From Alcaligenaceae bacterium (GTDB lineage Bacteria; Pseudomonadota; Gammaproteobacteria; Burkholderiales; Burkholderiaceae_B), in the NCBI GenBank assembly GCA_947379755.1, contig CANCOC010000020.1, positions 1-43,918 of the forward strand: a stretch of 43,918 nucleotides of DNA, written 5' to 3'. The notes below the pieces were generated by a model that saw only the letters and a list, made by a program, of their open reading frames with translations, had not been told where the DNA came from and ran no database searches. How positions within the stretch are numbered: position 1 is the first letter of the stretch; the number at the start of each line of letters is the position of its first letter. Below are positions 33,788 through 42,406 of the stretch, piece by piece. The translations under genes and the position numbers were made by a program.

Positions 33788-33833
33788 GTACAAACGTTTC
33801 TATTTCAACTGATCTATTTATCTTGGAGTCATG

Positions 33834-34340
33834 ATGTCAATATCAATGTATCAAGTCAGCGCCCCGCGCTTTATTAATATTCTTGGCAACTTTGCCAACA
33901 TTCTGGACAAAGCCCAGGCGCACGTCGAAGCCAAAAACATTGAGGGAACATACCTCACTTCTTTTCGTCTCTTTCCCGATATGCTGCCACTGACCAAGCA
34001 AGTATTCATTGCCTGTGACTCGGCAAAAGGTGTCATGGCGCGTCTGGCCAGCGTCGAAATTCCGGTCTATCCGGACGTCGAGACGACATTTCCAGAGCTC
34101 AAGGCCCGTGTACTTAAAACAATTGCCTATATTGAATCGTTTACCCCGGCGCAGATTGATGGAACCGAAGAGCTGGCAATTGTGACCAAGCGCGGCGATA
34201 AGGAAACACATTACAAGGGTATGCAATTTTTACTCGGCCATGCCATCCCTAATTTTTATTTCCACATCACGACTGCCTATAATATTTTGCGTCACAATGG
34301 TGTTGATATTGGCAAGCGTGATTTCCTCGGTAATCCATAA
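33834..34340 (+). CDS. DUF1993 domain protein (DinB-like helical fold)
   Basis: 168 residues, soluble. The pattern SMYQVSAPRFINILGNFANI, FRLFPDMLPLTKQVFIACDSAKG, ARLASVEIPVYPD and HAIPNFYFHITTAYNILRHNGVDIGKRDFLG is the DUF1993 signature; relatives have a DinB-like four-helix bundle. The enzymatic role is not known. ATG 33834 is preferred to ATG 33831 because TTGGAG is five bases upstream of it. It lies 46 bases after the permease and may share its transcript. Confidence 0.9.
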   Translation: MSISMYQVSAPRFINILGNFANILDKAQAHVEAKNIEGTYLTSFRLFPDMLPLTKQVFIACDSAKGVMARLASVEIPVYPDVETTFPELKARVLKTIAYIESFTPAQIDGTEELAIVTKRGDKETHYKGMQFLLGHAIPNFYFHITTAYNILRHNGVDIGKRDFLGNP

Positions 34341-34381
34341 AGTAATATTTTTTCAGGTCAGGTCAGCCTAAAGGGGCAGCC

Positions 34382-34933
34382 ATGCAAGCAAATCAGAAAT
34401 ACGCGTTCAGTTGGCGTCTGTTGCATTGGCTGATCGCCCTGCTGGTGGCAGGGCTCATTCCCATAGGATTGTGGATGGCCTCGCGTGGCGCTGCAAACCT
34501 CTGGGATGACCTGACCAATACGCTCTATGGTGCGCATAAGGCAATCGGTTTCACGGTATTGTGGTTAATGGTACTGCGGGTGCTGGTCCGCTGGCGCAAG
34601 GGTCAGCCGCCCTATCCTGCCAGCATGCCACGTATTCTGATTGTCGCAGCCGGCATCCTGCATCTGCTGTTGTATGTGTTGTTATTCGCAACGCCATTGC
34701 TGGGCTGGGCAGCTGTCACCGCCTATCCGGCACTCATCACGCTAGGAAGCTATCACTTGCCTGCCATGCCGTTTGTGCCGCAGAGCGAGGCACTCGCCCA
34801 GCAGCTGTTTGACATTCACGGCACGCTGGCCCTTGTACTGGGCGTCCTGATACTCGGACATATTGCTGCAGGGCTCAAGCACCTGCTGATTAACCGGGAC
34901 GGAATTTTTCAGCGTATGTGGTTTGGCAAATGA
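34382..34933 (+). CDS. Cytochrome b561 family protein
   Basis: 183 residues with four transmembrane helices. Haem-ligand histidines are seen in FSWRLLHWLIA (His15), LYGAHKAIGF, FDIHGTLALVLGV and LILGHIAAGLKH, the standard CybB pattern. RLLHWLIA and the PHAxxH-like end place it in the b561 family. It moves electrons between quinol and periplasmic acceptors. AAAGGGG precedes ATG 34382. There is no obvious partner gene, apart from the exported YceI-like role often played nearby in other genomes, which is absent here. Confidence 0.92.
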   Translation: MQANQKYAFSWRLLHWLIALLVAGLIPIGLWMASRGAANLWDDLTNTLYGAHKAIGFTVLWLMVLRVLVRWRKGQPPYPASMPRILIVAAGILHLLLYVLLFATPLLGWAAVTAYPALITLGSYHLPAMPFVPQSEALAQQLFDIHGTLALVLGVLILGHIAAGLKHLLINRDGIFQRMWFGK

Positions 34934-34948
34934 GACCACCCAGTCTGT

Positions 34949-35695
34949 TCAACGGCCTCCGGCGACATCAATGAATGAGCCGGTTGCGTAACTGGAATCC
35001 TTGCCCAACAACCAGACAATGGCCTGAGCCACCTCGTCTGCGTGACCAGGACGCTGCATGGGAATCAGCGGGGTCAAGTCTTTGGCACGCGTGGGTAAGC
35101 CACCGCTGGCATGTATATCCGTATCAATGATGCCAGGCCGCACGGCATTGACCCGCACGCCCTCTGCAGCGACTTCTTTGGACAGACCCAGGGTAAACGT
35201 ATCAATCGCACCTTTACTTGCGGCATAGTCAATATACTGACCGCCGCCCCCGATTCTTGCTGCCACGCTGCTGACATTCACGATGGAGCCGCCCTGTCCA
35301 CCGCGCTTGGTACTCATTCTGAGTAACGCTTCGCGCGTAGCAATGAACGTTCCAAACACATTGATGCGAAACATCCGCTCGATACGTTCCCAGCTCATCT
35401 CCTGCAAGGTTGCCGTGACGTCGACTACGCCTGCGTTATTCACCAAACCTGCGATGGGACCAAAGTGCGTGTCGACTTCTTTAAACATTCGCAGAATCTG
35501 TTCTTCATCGGCGACATCAGCCTGGACAACCATTGCTTGGCCACCAGCATCCTGAATTTTTTTTGCAACCGACTCGGCAGCCACTTTGTTTTCAGCATAA
35601 TTGACCACGACTCGCCACCCTTTGCGGGCAGCAAGAACAGCTGTCGCAGCCCCGATTCCGCGACTGGCACCGGTCACAATCACAATTGGATTCAT
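34949..35695 (-). CDS. Short-chain dehydrogenase/reductase
   Basis: 248 residues, the classical SDR length. The cofactor-binding TGASRGIGAAT is at 9-19, NNAGV follows near residue 88, the catalytic Ser lies in VNVSSVAARIG, and the Tyr-Lys pair in YIDYAASKGA (about 157-166). The residue after the first strand (VNYAENK) fits NADP preference weakly. It likely acts on a sugar or acyl substrate; the family is too broad for more. It is convergent with b561 and divergent from DUF1345, with AAGGACC before ATG 35695. Confidence 0.92.
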   Translation of the reverse strand: MNPIVIVTGASRGIGAATAVLAARKGWRVVVNYAENKVAAESVAKKIQDAGGQAMVVQADVADEEQILRMFKEVDTHFGPIAGLVNNAGVVDVTATLQEMSWERIERMFRINVFGTFIATREALLRMSTKRGGQGGSIVNVSSVAARIGGGGQYIDYAASKGAIDTFTLGLSKEVAAEGVRVNAVRPGIIDTDIHASGGLPTRAKDLTPLIPMQRPGHADEVAQAIVWLLGKDSSYATGSFIDVAGGR

Positions 35696-35717
35696 CTGAA
35701 GGTCCTTTTAAAGAGAA

Positions 35718-36467
35718 ATGCGTATGGAATGCCTGGCCAGCCATTCAGCATTCATACTACACTTTCACATCTTACAAACGTATCCAGATGAACCCGAACG
35801 CATCCCCATCCAACCTGTGATCCGCCTCTTCCAAACACGCCCCCTTTTGACACTGGGTACGCTGGTCGGACTGCTGACGTGGTTTTGCCTGCCTTTTATC
35901 CTTCCTGCAAGCGGATGGGTCAGACTCGTGCTCAGCTGGAATACCGGATCGGCACTTTATCTCTTTCTTGCGTTAAAAATGATGTTCCAATCCCCTCCGG
36001 ATCAGGCTCGGCTGCATGCCGTGCGCCAGGACGATGGGAACTATGTCATTTTGGCTCTCGTCATACTTTCAGCGATCGTATGCCTGATTTCAATCGTGAT
36101 GGTGCTGGGAATTTCAAAGAACTTGCAGGGCGCGGACCGGATTCAGCATATTGTCCTGGCCACGGTGACAGTGCTGACTTCATGGTTTTTTACCCAAGTC
36201 ATGTTCGCCAATCACTACGCACACGACTATTATGTCCATGAGCTCAGTGGAGAGGATCCAGGACTACTCTTTCCTGGCAATGATGATCCTGACTATGTCG
36301 ACTTCCTGTATTTTTCTTGCGTGATCGGCACTTCAGGGCAGACGGCCGACGTCAATATGACCACACGGGCCATGCGCCGGCTTGGCCTGCTTCACTGTGT
36401 GCTGGCATTTTTTTTCAACACAACGTTAATCGCCCTGACGATTAACATCGCGGCGGGCTTTATTTAA
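35718..36467 (+). CDS. DUF1345 membrane protein
   Basis: 249 residues with five transmembrane helices. The motif DDPDYVDFLYFSCVIGTSGQTADVNMTTRAMRR spans the conserved core; key residues are the DYVDF and TADV blocks. Function is unknown. The start is uncertain: the first 35 residues (from ATG 35718) do not look like the family, and a GTG near 35819 would begin with IRLFQTRPLLTLGTLVG, closer to the usual N-terminus. It ends two bases before the next gene, so they form an operon. Confidence 0.85.
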   Translation: MRMECLASHSAFILHFHILQTYPDEPERIPIQPVIRLFQTRPLLTLGTLVGLLTWFCLPFILPASGWVRLVLSWNTGSALYLFLALKMMFQSPPDQARLHAVRQDDGNYVILALVILSAIVCLISIVMVLGISKNLQGADRIQHIVLATVTVLTSWFFTQVMFANHYAHDYYVHELSGEDPGLLFPGNDDPDYVDFLYFSCVIGTSGQTADVNMTTRAMRRLGLLHCVLAFFFNTTLIALTINIAAGFI

Positions 36468-36469
36468 AT

Positions 36470-37237
36470 ATGTCTTTCGCATCACCTGACTCATCACTCA
36501 TGACTTCAAATATTGTTCAGTCGCTCGCCCCCACCGGCACATTACGTGCGGGTGTTTTTCTGGGTAATTTCCTGCTGATTACTGGTCAGGGTCCGACTGG
36601 AATCCCAGAAGGTGTCTCACCCGACCTGTGTGCTGCGCTTGCCGCACGGCTGGGTGTCCAGCTCGAGCTGGTGCCCTTCAAGAGCCAGGACGCACTGGTT
36701 GAGGCTGTGGCACAAGGCAGCTGTGACATTGGGCTGGTCGGATCTGATCCTGCACGCGCTGAAAAAATCACTTTTACACCTGCCTATGTCGAAATTGAGG
36801 CGACGTATCTCGTGCCTGCAGGGTCACCCATCACCGACATCGCTCAGGTCGATCGCCCCGGCATCCGGATCGCCGTGCCCTCAAGAAGCGCTTACGAACT
36901 CTGGCTGGTCCGCCATCTTGAGCATGCCACGCTTGTTTCACCCGAGGGCTTTGAGCAGACGATCGAGGTCTTCATCAATGACAAGATTGATGTATTGGCT
37001 GGACTGAGAGTGGGTTTGCAAACAGACATGAAAAAAATTCCTGGCTCAAGGATTCTCGACGGAAAGTTTGCAGCCATTCAACAGGCTGCTAGTACGCGAA
37101 AAACGAACCCGGTCGGGGCTGAGTTTTTGAGTGCGTTTATCGAAGAAGCCAAAGCCTCGGGCCTGGTTGCTCAACTCATTGCCAAACATCGCGTGCAGGG
37201 CCTGATGGTTGCGCCCGCCCACGTCCAGGTCTGCTAG
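36470..37237 (+). CDS. Solute-binding protein (SBP_bac_3 family) without signal peptide
   Basis: 255 residues. The domain is that of amino-acid-type ABC receptors: TLRAGVFLGNFLLI, GVSPDLCAALAARLG, QGSCDIGLVGSDPARAEKITFTPAYVEIEATYLV and the later GSRILDGKF strand. However, the N-terminus (SFASPDSSLMTSNIVQSL) has no hydrophobic signal core and the upstream frame offers none, so the protein should be cytoplasmic. No ABC permease is nearby. A ligand sensor or scavenger inside the cell is possible. It starts two bases after the DUF1345 stop. Confidence 0.82.
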   Translation: MSFASPDSSLMTSNIVQSLAPTGTLRAGVFLGNFLLITGQGPTGIPEGVSPDLCAALAARLGVQLELVPFKSQDALVEAVAQGSCDIGLVGSDPARAEKITFTPAYVEIEATYLVPAGSPITDIAQVDRPGIRIAVPSRSAYELWLVRHLEHATLVSPEGFEQTIEVFINDKIDVLAGLRVGLQTDMKKIPGSRILDGKFAAIQQAASTRKTNPVGAEFLSAFIEEAKASGLVAQLIAKHRVQGLMVAPAHVQVC

Positions 37238-37276
37238 GCCTGTTCTCACTTTCACCGTTATCACTTCAAAACTCAT

Positions 37277-37624
37277 ATGCACTCAATCCCTGCTTGCCCT
37301 GTCTGCTCAATCGAAAACACCTATCAGGATGGAGACAATTACATCTGCCCGGACTGCGGTCACGAATGGCCCATGCAGGAGGCGGCCTCCGAGCAGGCTG
37401 CGACCGATGGCATGATCCTGGACGCAAATGGCAATCCCCTTGCTGATGGCGATGCGGTCATTCTCATCAAAGACCTCAAGGTCAAGGGATCCTCGACCGT
37501 TCTTAAAAAAGGAACCAAGGTCAAGAGTATTCGTCTCGGTCATGGTAGCGATGGCCATGAAGTTGATTGCAAGATGGAAGGCGGCAGTTTTATGCTGAAA
37601 GCCATTTTTCTCAAAAAGGCATGA
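37277..37624 (+). CDS. yjdM: PhnA/YjdM family zinc-ribbon protein
   Basis: 115 residues. An N-terminal zinc ribbon is formed by CPVC and CPDC (Cys8, Cys11, about Cys25, Cys28), followed by the PhnA domain (LKVKGSSTVLKKGTKVKSIRL, then DGHEVDCK). The name PhnA comes from an alkylphosphonate-uptake gene cluster, but the biochemical role of the family is not proved. It follows the solute-binding gene by 39 bases and is probably the last gene of that unit. Confidence 0.92.
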   Translation: MHSIPACPVCSIENTYQDGDNYICPDCGHEWPMQEAASEQAATDGMILDANGNPLADGDAVILIKDLKVKGSSTVLKKGTKVKSIRLGHGSDGHEVDCKMEGGSFMLKAIFLKKA

Positions 37625-37674
37625 TTTGGTGGCAGTGTCATGCAGTCTTTTGACTTGTGGCATGTTGCCTTCAA

Positions 37675-37705
37675 GCAGAAAATCCCGGAATATGGGATTT
37701 TCTGC
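37675..37705. terminator. Strong hairpin after yjdM
   Basis: GCAGAAAATCCC (37675-37686) pairs perfectly with GGGATTTTCTGC (37694-37705) over a seven-base loop. The T-rich part lies inside the stem rather than behind it, so it works either as a weak terminator or as an RNA-stabilising hairpin. Confidence 0.6.
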
Positions 37706-37840
37706 GCTGCTTCAGCCTGTATGCCCTAAGTTTATTTTTCTTTAGAAACATAATGAAACATCTGATGCATTGAGCGTAATGCATTTGAAATGGCTTTGGC
37801 GTGATGATGATCCTGCGTTTCACACACAGGAGTTAACGCC

Positions 37841-38437
37841 ATGAAACAGTTCGATAAACGTTTAGTCATTGCAGCAATTGGCATGTCCCTGGCCGCAACA
37901 GGCGCCTGGGCACAAACCTCAGCACCTTCGGCAACAGCCGGATCGGCCACACCACCCAGTGTGTCAACGCCACAGGTCACCTCTGGCCCGGGCACAGAAA
38001 TGCCTCAGCCTAGTGTGGGTAAAAAAGGACCGCATGGGATGGGTCCAGGCAATCACGGCTCGGCTGACCAACATGAAATTGGTCACTTACCCCAGGCTGT
38101 GATTGATCAGCTTGCACTCTCACCCGCTCAGAAAACACAACTGGACGCTGCTCAGGCTGCCCGCAAAGAGATGCGTGCTACACGACAAGCCGCCATGGCG
38201 ACCCGCCAAAAAACCATGACGGAACAGCTCTCCAAAGAGCAGATGGATCCACGTGCGATTCTGGCGACCAACAAACAGGTCCGTCATGACCTGGAAGTCA
38301 AGCAGGATGCCGTTGAGCAAAAATGGCTCACGTTCTGGGATGCCCTTTCGGCTGAACAGCGCAAGACCCTCACGACCTTCATGAAAACAAGGCAAGCGAG
38401 CCACCAGCAAAAAGGACCCGCTCCTGCTAAAGGCTAA
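37841..38437 (+). CDS. Periplasmic Spy/CpxP-like protein
   Basis: 198 residues. A signal peptide (about 8-25, GAWA|QTS) is followed by a low-complexity Ser/Thr/Pro segment (26-60), a His/Gly-rich patch (HGMGPGNHGSADQHEIGH) and a long charged helical region with two LTxxQ-like motifs, LALSPAQKTQL and LSAEQRKTL. The helical half resembles Spy/CpxP envelope-stress chaperones and metal-binding relatives. CAGGAG lies upstream of ATG 37841. A strong terminator follows, so it is a single-gene unit. Metal binding through the His patch is a guess. Confidence 0.75.
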   Translation: MKQFDKRLVIAAIGMSLAATGAWAQTSAPSATAGSATPPSVSTPQVTSGPGTEMPQPSVGKKGPHGMGPGNHGSADQHEIGHLPQAVIDQLALSPAQKTQLDAAQAARKEMRATRQAAMATRQKTMTEQLSKEQMDPRAILATNKQVRHDLEVKQDAVEQKWLTFWDALSAEQRKTLTTFMKTRQASHQQKGPAPAKG

Positions 38438-38460
38438 ACTGAGTTCGGACCAAGTCTGTC

Positions 38461-38494
38461 AGCCCGGGTGTTCGCACCCGGGCTTTTTATTTTT
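38461..38494 (+). terminator. Strong Rho-independent terminator
   Basis: AGCCCGGGTG (38461-38470), loop TTCG and CACCCGGGCT (38475-38484) form a perfect ten-base GC-rich stem with a stable tetraloop. A long T-rich tail follows. It ends the Spy-like gene. Confidence 0.95.
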
Positions 38495-38548
38495 CAATCG
38501 GCCATTCACGCTTAAAATCACTGCATTCATGTCAGGAGAGAATTTCCC

Positions 38549-39649
38549 ATGTCCGTAAGCAACACACTCAGCAGTCCCACCCGCCTGGGTGCCATTGATA
38601 TCAAGAACCGCGTCGTCATGGCCCCCCTCACAAGAATGCGTGCCATAGAAGGCGACGTCCCCAACCCGCTGGCCAAGACCTATTACAGTCAGCGCGCCGG
38701 CGCAGGCCTGATCATTTCAGAAGCCACACAGATTTCTCCACTGGGTAAAGGCTATCCGGCCACACCCGGCATATATTCCGCCCAGCAAACACAGGCATGG
38801 AAAGAGATCGTCGATGCAGTCCATGCGAAAGGCGGCAAAATCGTGGCCCAGCTCTGGCATGTCGGACGGATCTCGCACTCTTCGCTTCACGCCGAACAAG
38901 GCCTGCCTGTTGCACCGTCTGCGATTGCACCCGCCGGCAAGACATTTGCCGCCGACTGGCAAATGCATGCCTTCGAAACGCCCAGAGCGATGACTCTGGA
39001 GGACATTGCCCAGCTCAAAAAAGATTTTGAGACGGCAGCCCAGAACGCAAAATCCGCAGGCTTTGACGGCATTGAAATCCATGCCGCAAATGGTTATCTG
39101 CTCGACCAGTTTTTACAGGATCACTCGAACCACAGAACAGATGCTTATGGTGGTTCGATCGAAAACAGAATACGTTTGCTCAGTGAAGTGCTTGAGTCCG
39201 CTGCCAAAGTATTCCCATATGATCGCATCGGTGTCAGGCTGTCACCCTATGGCACATTTAACGATATGGCAGACAGCGACCCCATTGCACTGTTTAACGC
39301 CATCATCGAAAAAATCAACCCCTGTGGCCTGGCATATCTGCACATGATTGAGCCGCGCTCGACCTCTGCAGGCGGCAATGACAAAGTCGAAGAAAATGCA
39401 CCTATTACGGCCTCCATGTTCAGAAAGGCGTTCAAGGGTACATTCATCAGCGCAGGAGGCTTTGATCGTGCGCTCGGCGAACAGGCCATTGCAGAAGGAA
39501 CGGCTGACGCTGTCGCCTACGGCAGACTGTACATTTCGAATCCTGATCTGGCAGAACGCCTGGCGATCAACGCACCGCTGACACCTTATAACCGCGCAAC
39601 ATTCTACGGCGGCGCTGAAGCTGGCTATACAGACTACCCGAGCATGTAA
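38549..39649 (+). CDS. nemA: Old yellow enzyme family FMN-dependent alkene reductase
   Basis: 366 residues forming one OYE TIM barrel. RVVMAPLTRMRA binds FMN near the N-terminus. The His-Asn-type pair is seen in GIEIHAANGYLLDQFLQDHSN (core residues IHAANGYL), with the Tyr of the classical class in DAYGGS. GRLYISNPDLAERL near the end is the FMN phosphate site. The family reduces activated double bonds and nitro compounds with NADPH. AGGAGA precedes ATG 38549. It stands alone behind a strong terminator. The symbol nemA is by similarity to the E. coli enzyme group. Confidence 0.93.
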   Translation: MSVSNTLSSPTRLGAIDIKNRVVMAPLTRMRAIEGDVPNPLAKTYYSQRAGAGLIISEATQISPLGKGYPATPGIYSAQQTQAWKEIVDAVHAKGGKIVAQLWHVGRISHSSLHAEQGLPVAPSAIAPAGKTFAADWQMHAFETPRAMTLEDIAQLKKDFETAAQNAKSAGFDGIEIHAANGYLLDQFLQDHSNHRTDAYGGSIENRIRLLSEVLESAAKVFPYDRIGVRLSPYGTFNDMADSDPIALFNAIIEKINPCGLAYLHMIEPRSTSAGGNDKVEENAPITASMFRKAFKGTFISAGGFDRALGEQAIAEGTADAVAYGRLYISNPDLAERLAINAPLTPYNRATFYGGAEAGYTDYPSM

Positions 39650-39707
39650 TACTCAACATACGGTTACGGCTGGATTGACACTGGCTGATCATTACAGGTT
39701 TTAAAGA

Positions 39708-40769
39708 ATGAGCAGTTTACAAAATCCAGTCGTTCGGACCAAAAACAATTTTGACTTGATTCGTCTGTTTGCCGCACTGCAAGTTGCAGTCTCTCATGCG
39801 GCAGACTGGATGCACGTGCCTGTAGAGTGGCTGGGACCCCTGGGATATTTTCCGGGGGTTCCTATCTTTTTCTTTATTAGCGGATATCTGATTTATCAGT
39901 CATATGCCAATATCCACACAGCAGACCGGCTTAAAGTTTTTTTTACCAACCGTGTACTACGGCTCTATCCGGCACTCTTTGTCTGCATTATTTTTGCTGT
40001 TCTGCTGACCTTTTATAGCGGATATTTTTCAACAACCGATGTCAGCGCTTCGCAATTTGTATCCTGGTTACTCACACAGTTCACGTTCCTGCAATTCTAC
40101 AATCCAGATTTTTTACGAGAGTACGGCACGGGTAAACTCAATGCGAGCCTCTGGACCATCTCCGTCGAGCTTCAGTTTTATGTATTGACGCCACTCGTCT
40201 TTTTGCTGCTGAACAGATACAAAAAAACCGCCTGTGTACTCTTTGCCGCGTGCATTGCGCTCAACACTGCAAACTCGCTGTTGAATCCAAGATTCACCAC
40301 GCTCGAAAAACTCTTTAATGTTTCTTTTGTGCCATGGATTGCGATGTTTGCCATCGGTGCATATCTCTCGACCAATCGGGCACTTCAGCAAAAACTGCTC
40401 AGGATCAACATTCTGATCCCGCTTGGCCTGTACCTCTTAAGTTATTACTTTGCGGGGCGCTGGGCACTGGGTACAAACAACTCAATCAATTGCCTCTCGT
40501 TCATTCTGTTAGCCTGGCTCATATTCAAAGCTGCCATGACAGCACCAGGTCTGTCCGAAACCTTGCTCCATAGAAATGATTTTTCCTATGGTATCTATAT
40601 TTATCACATGCCAATTGTGAACTATATGATTTACAAGGGGATGACAGGGACCTATGCATCCCTGGGTGCGGCACTCATCCTCACCACTGGGATGGCCGCC
40701 CTGTCCTGGCTGTTCATTGAAAAACCTGCTTTGCGTTTGAAAAAAATTACGCTCAGGCGTCTGACCTGA
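39708..40769 (+). CDS. Acyltransferase family 3 membrane protein
   Basis: 353 residues with about ten transmembrane helices. The family signature is FDLIRLFAALQVAVSHAADW near the N-terminus, with the conserved His, then FPGVPIFFFISGYLI and NRVLRLYPALFVC with the conserved Arg. LWTISVELQFYVLTPL is typical of the OafA/WecH type. It likely acetylates or acylates a surface sugar at the inner membrane. No sugar-synthesis genes flank it. It is convergent with the ChaA-type gene, nine bases between stops. Confidence 0.92.
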   Translation: MSSLQNPVVRTKNNFDLIRLFAALQVAVSHAADWMHVPVEWLGPLGYFPGVPIFFFISGYLIYQSYANIHTADRLKVFFTNRVLRLYPALFVCIIFAVLLTFYSGYFSTTDVSASQFVSWLLTQFTFLQFYNPDFLREYGTGKLNASLWTISVELQFYVLTPLVFLLLNRYKKTACVLFAACIALNTANSLLNPRFTTLEKLFNVSFVPWIAMFAIGAYLSTNRALQQKLLRINILIPLGLYLLSYYFAGRWALGTNNSINCLSFILLAWLIFKAAMTAPGLSETLLHRNDFSYGIYIYHMPIVNYMIYKGMTGTYASLGAALILTTGMAALSWLFIEKPALRLKKITLRRLT

Positions 40770-40778
40770 GACAAGCCG

Positions 40779-41798
40779 TCAGGGAATCAGCGTCAGGAAC
40801 AGATAAGAAAAGAAAATCACCAGATGCACCACACCCTGAAGCATGGTTGTCCGGCCCGTTGCAAGCGTCAGGATCCCCACTATCATGGTGAGAAACAACA
40901 GGACAAGACCAACCGGATTGACACCCAGGCTCAGCGGAATGCTGAACCAGACCGAGACCAGAGCAACAACAGGAATCGTCAGGCCAATACTCGCCAGGGC
41001 CGACCCCAGCGCAAGATTCAAACTTGTCTGTAAACGATTGGATAATGCTGATCTCAACGCAGCAATACTCTCAGGCAACAGCACCAGCGCTGCAATGGCA
41101 ATGCCGACGACTGCCTTAGGTGCCCCGACACTCTGCAGAGCACGTTCAATCGACGGACTGAGTGCCTTGGCCAGGCCCACAACCAGTACAAGTGAGACCG
41201 CCAGCAGGGATCCGCTGACCCATGCTTTGGCAGCGTCAGGTGGCGCGGCATGCGCATTCGAATCATTTTTTTGAATCTCCTGCACAGGTAAAAAATAATC
41301 ACGATGCCGCACGGTCTGAATAAAGACGAACGTGCCATATAAAACCAGTGAGATGCAGCCAATAAAGATCAGCTGACCACTGGTGTAGGTTGGCCCGTCA
41401 GAGCTCGTTGTAAAAACCGGCAAGACCAGTGTGAACGTTGCCAGTGCGATCAGCACAGACAATGCAGGGTTGGTGCCCTCCAGCCTGAACGAGAGCTCCC
41501 TGTGCTTGAGGCCACCTAAAAAAATACTCAGACCAATGACGCCGTTCACCACAATCATGATGGCGGCAAACACTGCGTCCCTGGCGATCAATTCAGAACC
41601 CACTCCACCCGAGAGCATCATCGAGACAATCAGTGCCACCTCGATCACCGTCACACAGACGGCAAGAATCAGTGTCCCAAAGGGCTCACCCACTTTATGG
41701 GCAATGACCTCGGCATGATGAACCGCCATAAACACCGAGCCGATAAGCAGCACGCTCATCAGCACGATCACCCAGGCCTGACTTAAGAATATATTCAT
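40779..41798 (-). CDS. chaA: ChaA-type calcium/proton antiporter
   Basis: 339 residues with about eleven transmembrane helices in two halves. The acidic repeat motifs are GTLILAVCVTVIEVALI with the glutamate in the first half and AALVLLPESIAALRSAL in the second. These match the CaCA superfamily and the ChaA branch. The loop between the halves (about 180-205) is hydrophilic. It would expel Ca2+ or Na+ in exchange for protons. ATG 41798 is preferred to the TTG one codon upstream. Confidence 0.9.
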   Translation of the reverse strand: MNIFLSQAWVIVLMSVLLIGSVFMAVHHAEVIAHKVGEPFGTLILAVCVTVIEVALIVSMMLSGGVGSELIARDAVFAAIMIVVNGVIGLSIFLGGLKHRELSFRLEGTNPALSVLIALATFTLVLPVFTTSSDGPTYTSGQLIFIGCISLVLYGTFVFIQTVRHRDYFLPVQEIQKNDSNAHAAPPDAAKAWVSGSLLAVSLVLVVGLAKALSPSIERALQSVGAPKAVVGIAIAALVLLPESIAALRSALSNRLQTSLNLALGSALASIGLTIPVVALVSVWFSIPLSLGVNPVGLVLLFLTMIVGILTLATGRTTMLQGVVHLVIFFSYLFLTLIP

Positions 41799-41895
41799 CA
41801 ATCGCTGCTTATTTAAAAAGGGTTATGCGCAAGAATAGCAACATTGCGCGCACTGACTGCTATATTCTAGTCAGTTCAGTCTGATGGATGCTGTC

Positions 41896-42378
41896 ATGTC
41901 ATATATTTCGAAAACGCTTGTGCTGCTGATGGCAACGCTTGCACTTGCCGCCTGCAGTAGCAAAGAGCCAAACAAGGCAGACAAGCCTCTGCCCGCGAGG
42001 ACAGTGGAGAGCACCTTCAAAGCCATGACGCTGGTGGCGTCCAAAAACAGCCTGATGGGCGCATGCTCGGCCAATCATCTGCAAATCCAGTCTACCCAGA
42101 TGGAAGTGCTTTGCCTGCAGAACGATATCAGAGGTTCCAGGCAACGCGATGTCGAACGAGTCGTCGATGACGAGTATGCGACCAAAATACAGATTGTGAT
42201 GCAATTCAAATTACAGGAAAAAGATGGCAACATCAGTGTCGTTGCCAATACCTATGCCCAATACCTCGCACCGGTCAGTGTGATGTCTGGACTGCAGCCA
42301 CGCACAAAAAACTTGCTCGATGATATTTCATTTGAGGCGATGAAAGCACTCTTGATACAGGCAGGGGCAAGCGACTAA
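41896..42378 (+). CDS. Putative lipoprotein, unrecognised
   Basis: About 160 residues. The signal peptide ends in a lipobox LAAC (Cys19-20 region) followed by SSKEPNKADK, so lipidation and envelope location are expected; the residue after Cys is Ser, favouring outer-membrane sorting. The mature domain (VESTFKAMTLVASKNSLMGA, then IQIVMQFKLQEKDGN) has alternating strand-like segments and a conserved-looking Cys pair. I recognise no family. The start may also be ATG 41884. It is convergent with the acyltransferase gene. Confidence 0.75.
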   Translation: MSYISKTLVLLMATLALAACSSKEPNKADKPLPARTVESTFKAMTLVASKNSLMGACSANHLQIQSTQMEVLCLQNDIRGSRQRDVERVVDDEYATKIQIVMQFKLQEKDGNISVVANTYAQYLAPVSVMSGLQPRTKNLLDDISFEAMKALLIQAGASD

Positions 42379-42406
42379 ATCCATCCACAGATGCAGGGGG
42401 ATCGAC

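Noticed and set aside
37760..37800. Two ATGCAT hexamers upstream of the Spy-like gene as an operator
   Set aside because: Hexamers alone are too short and too common; the bases around them do not extend the symmetry.
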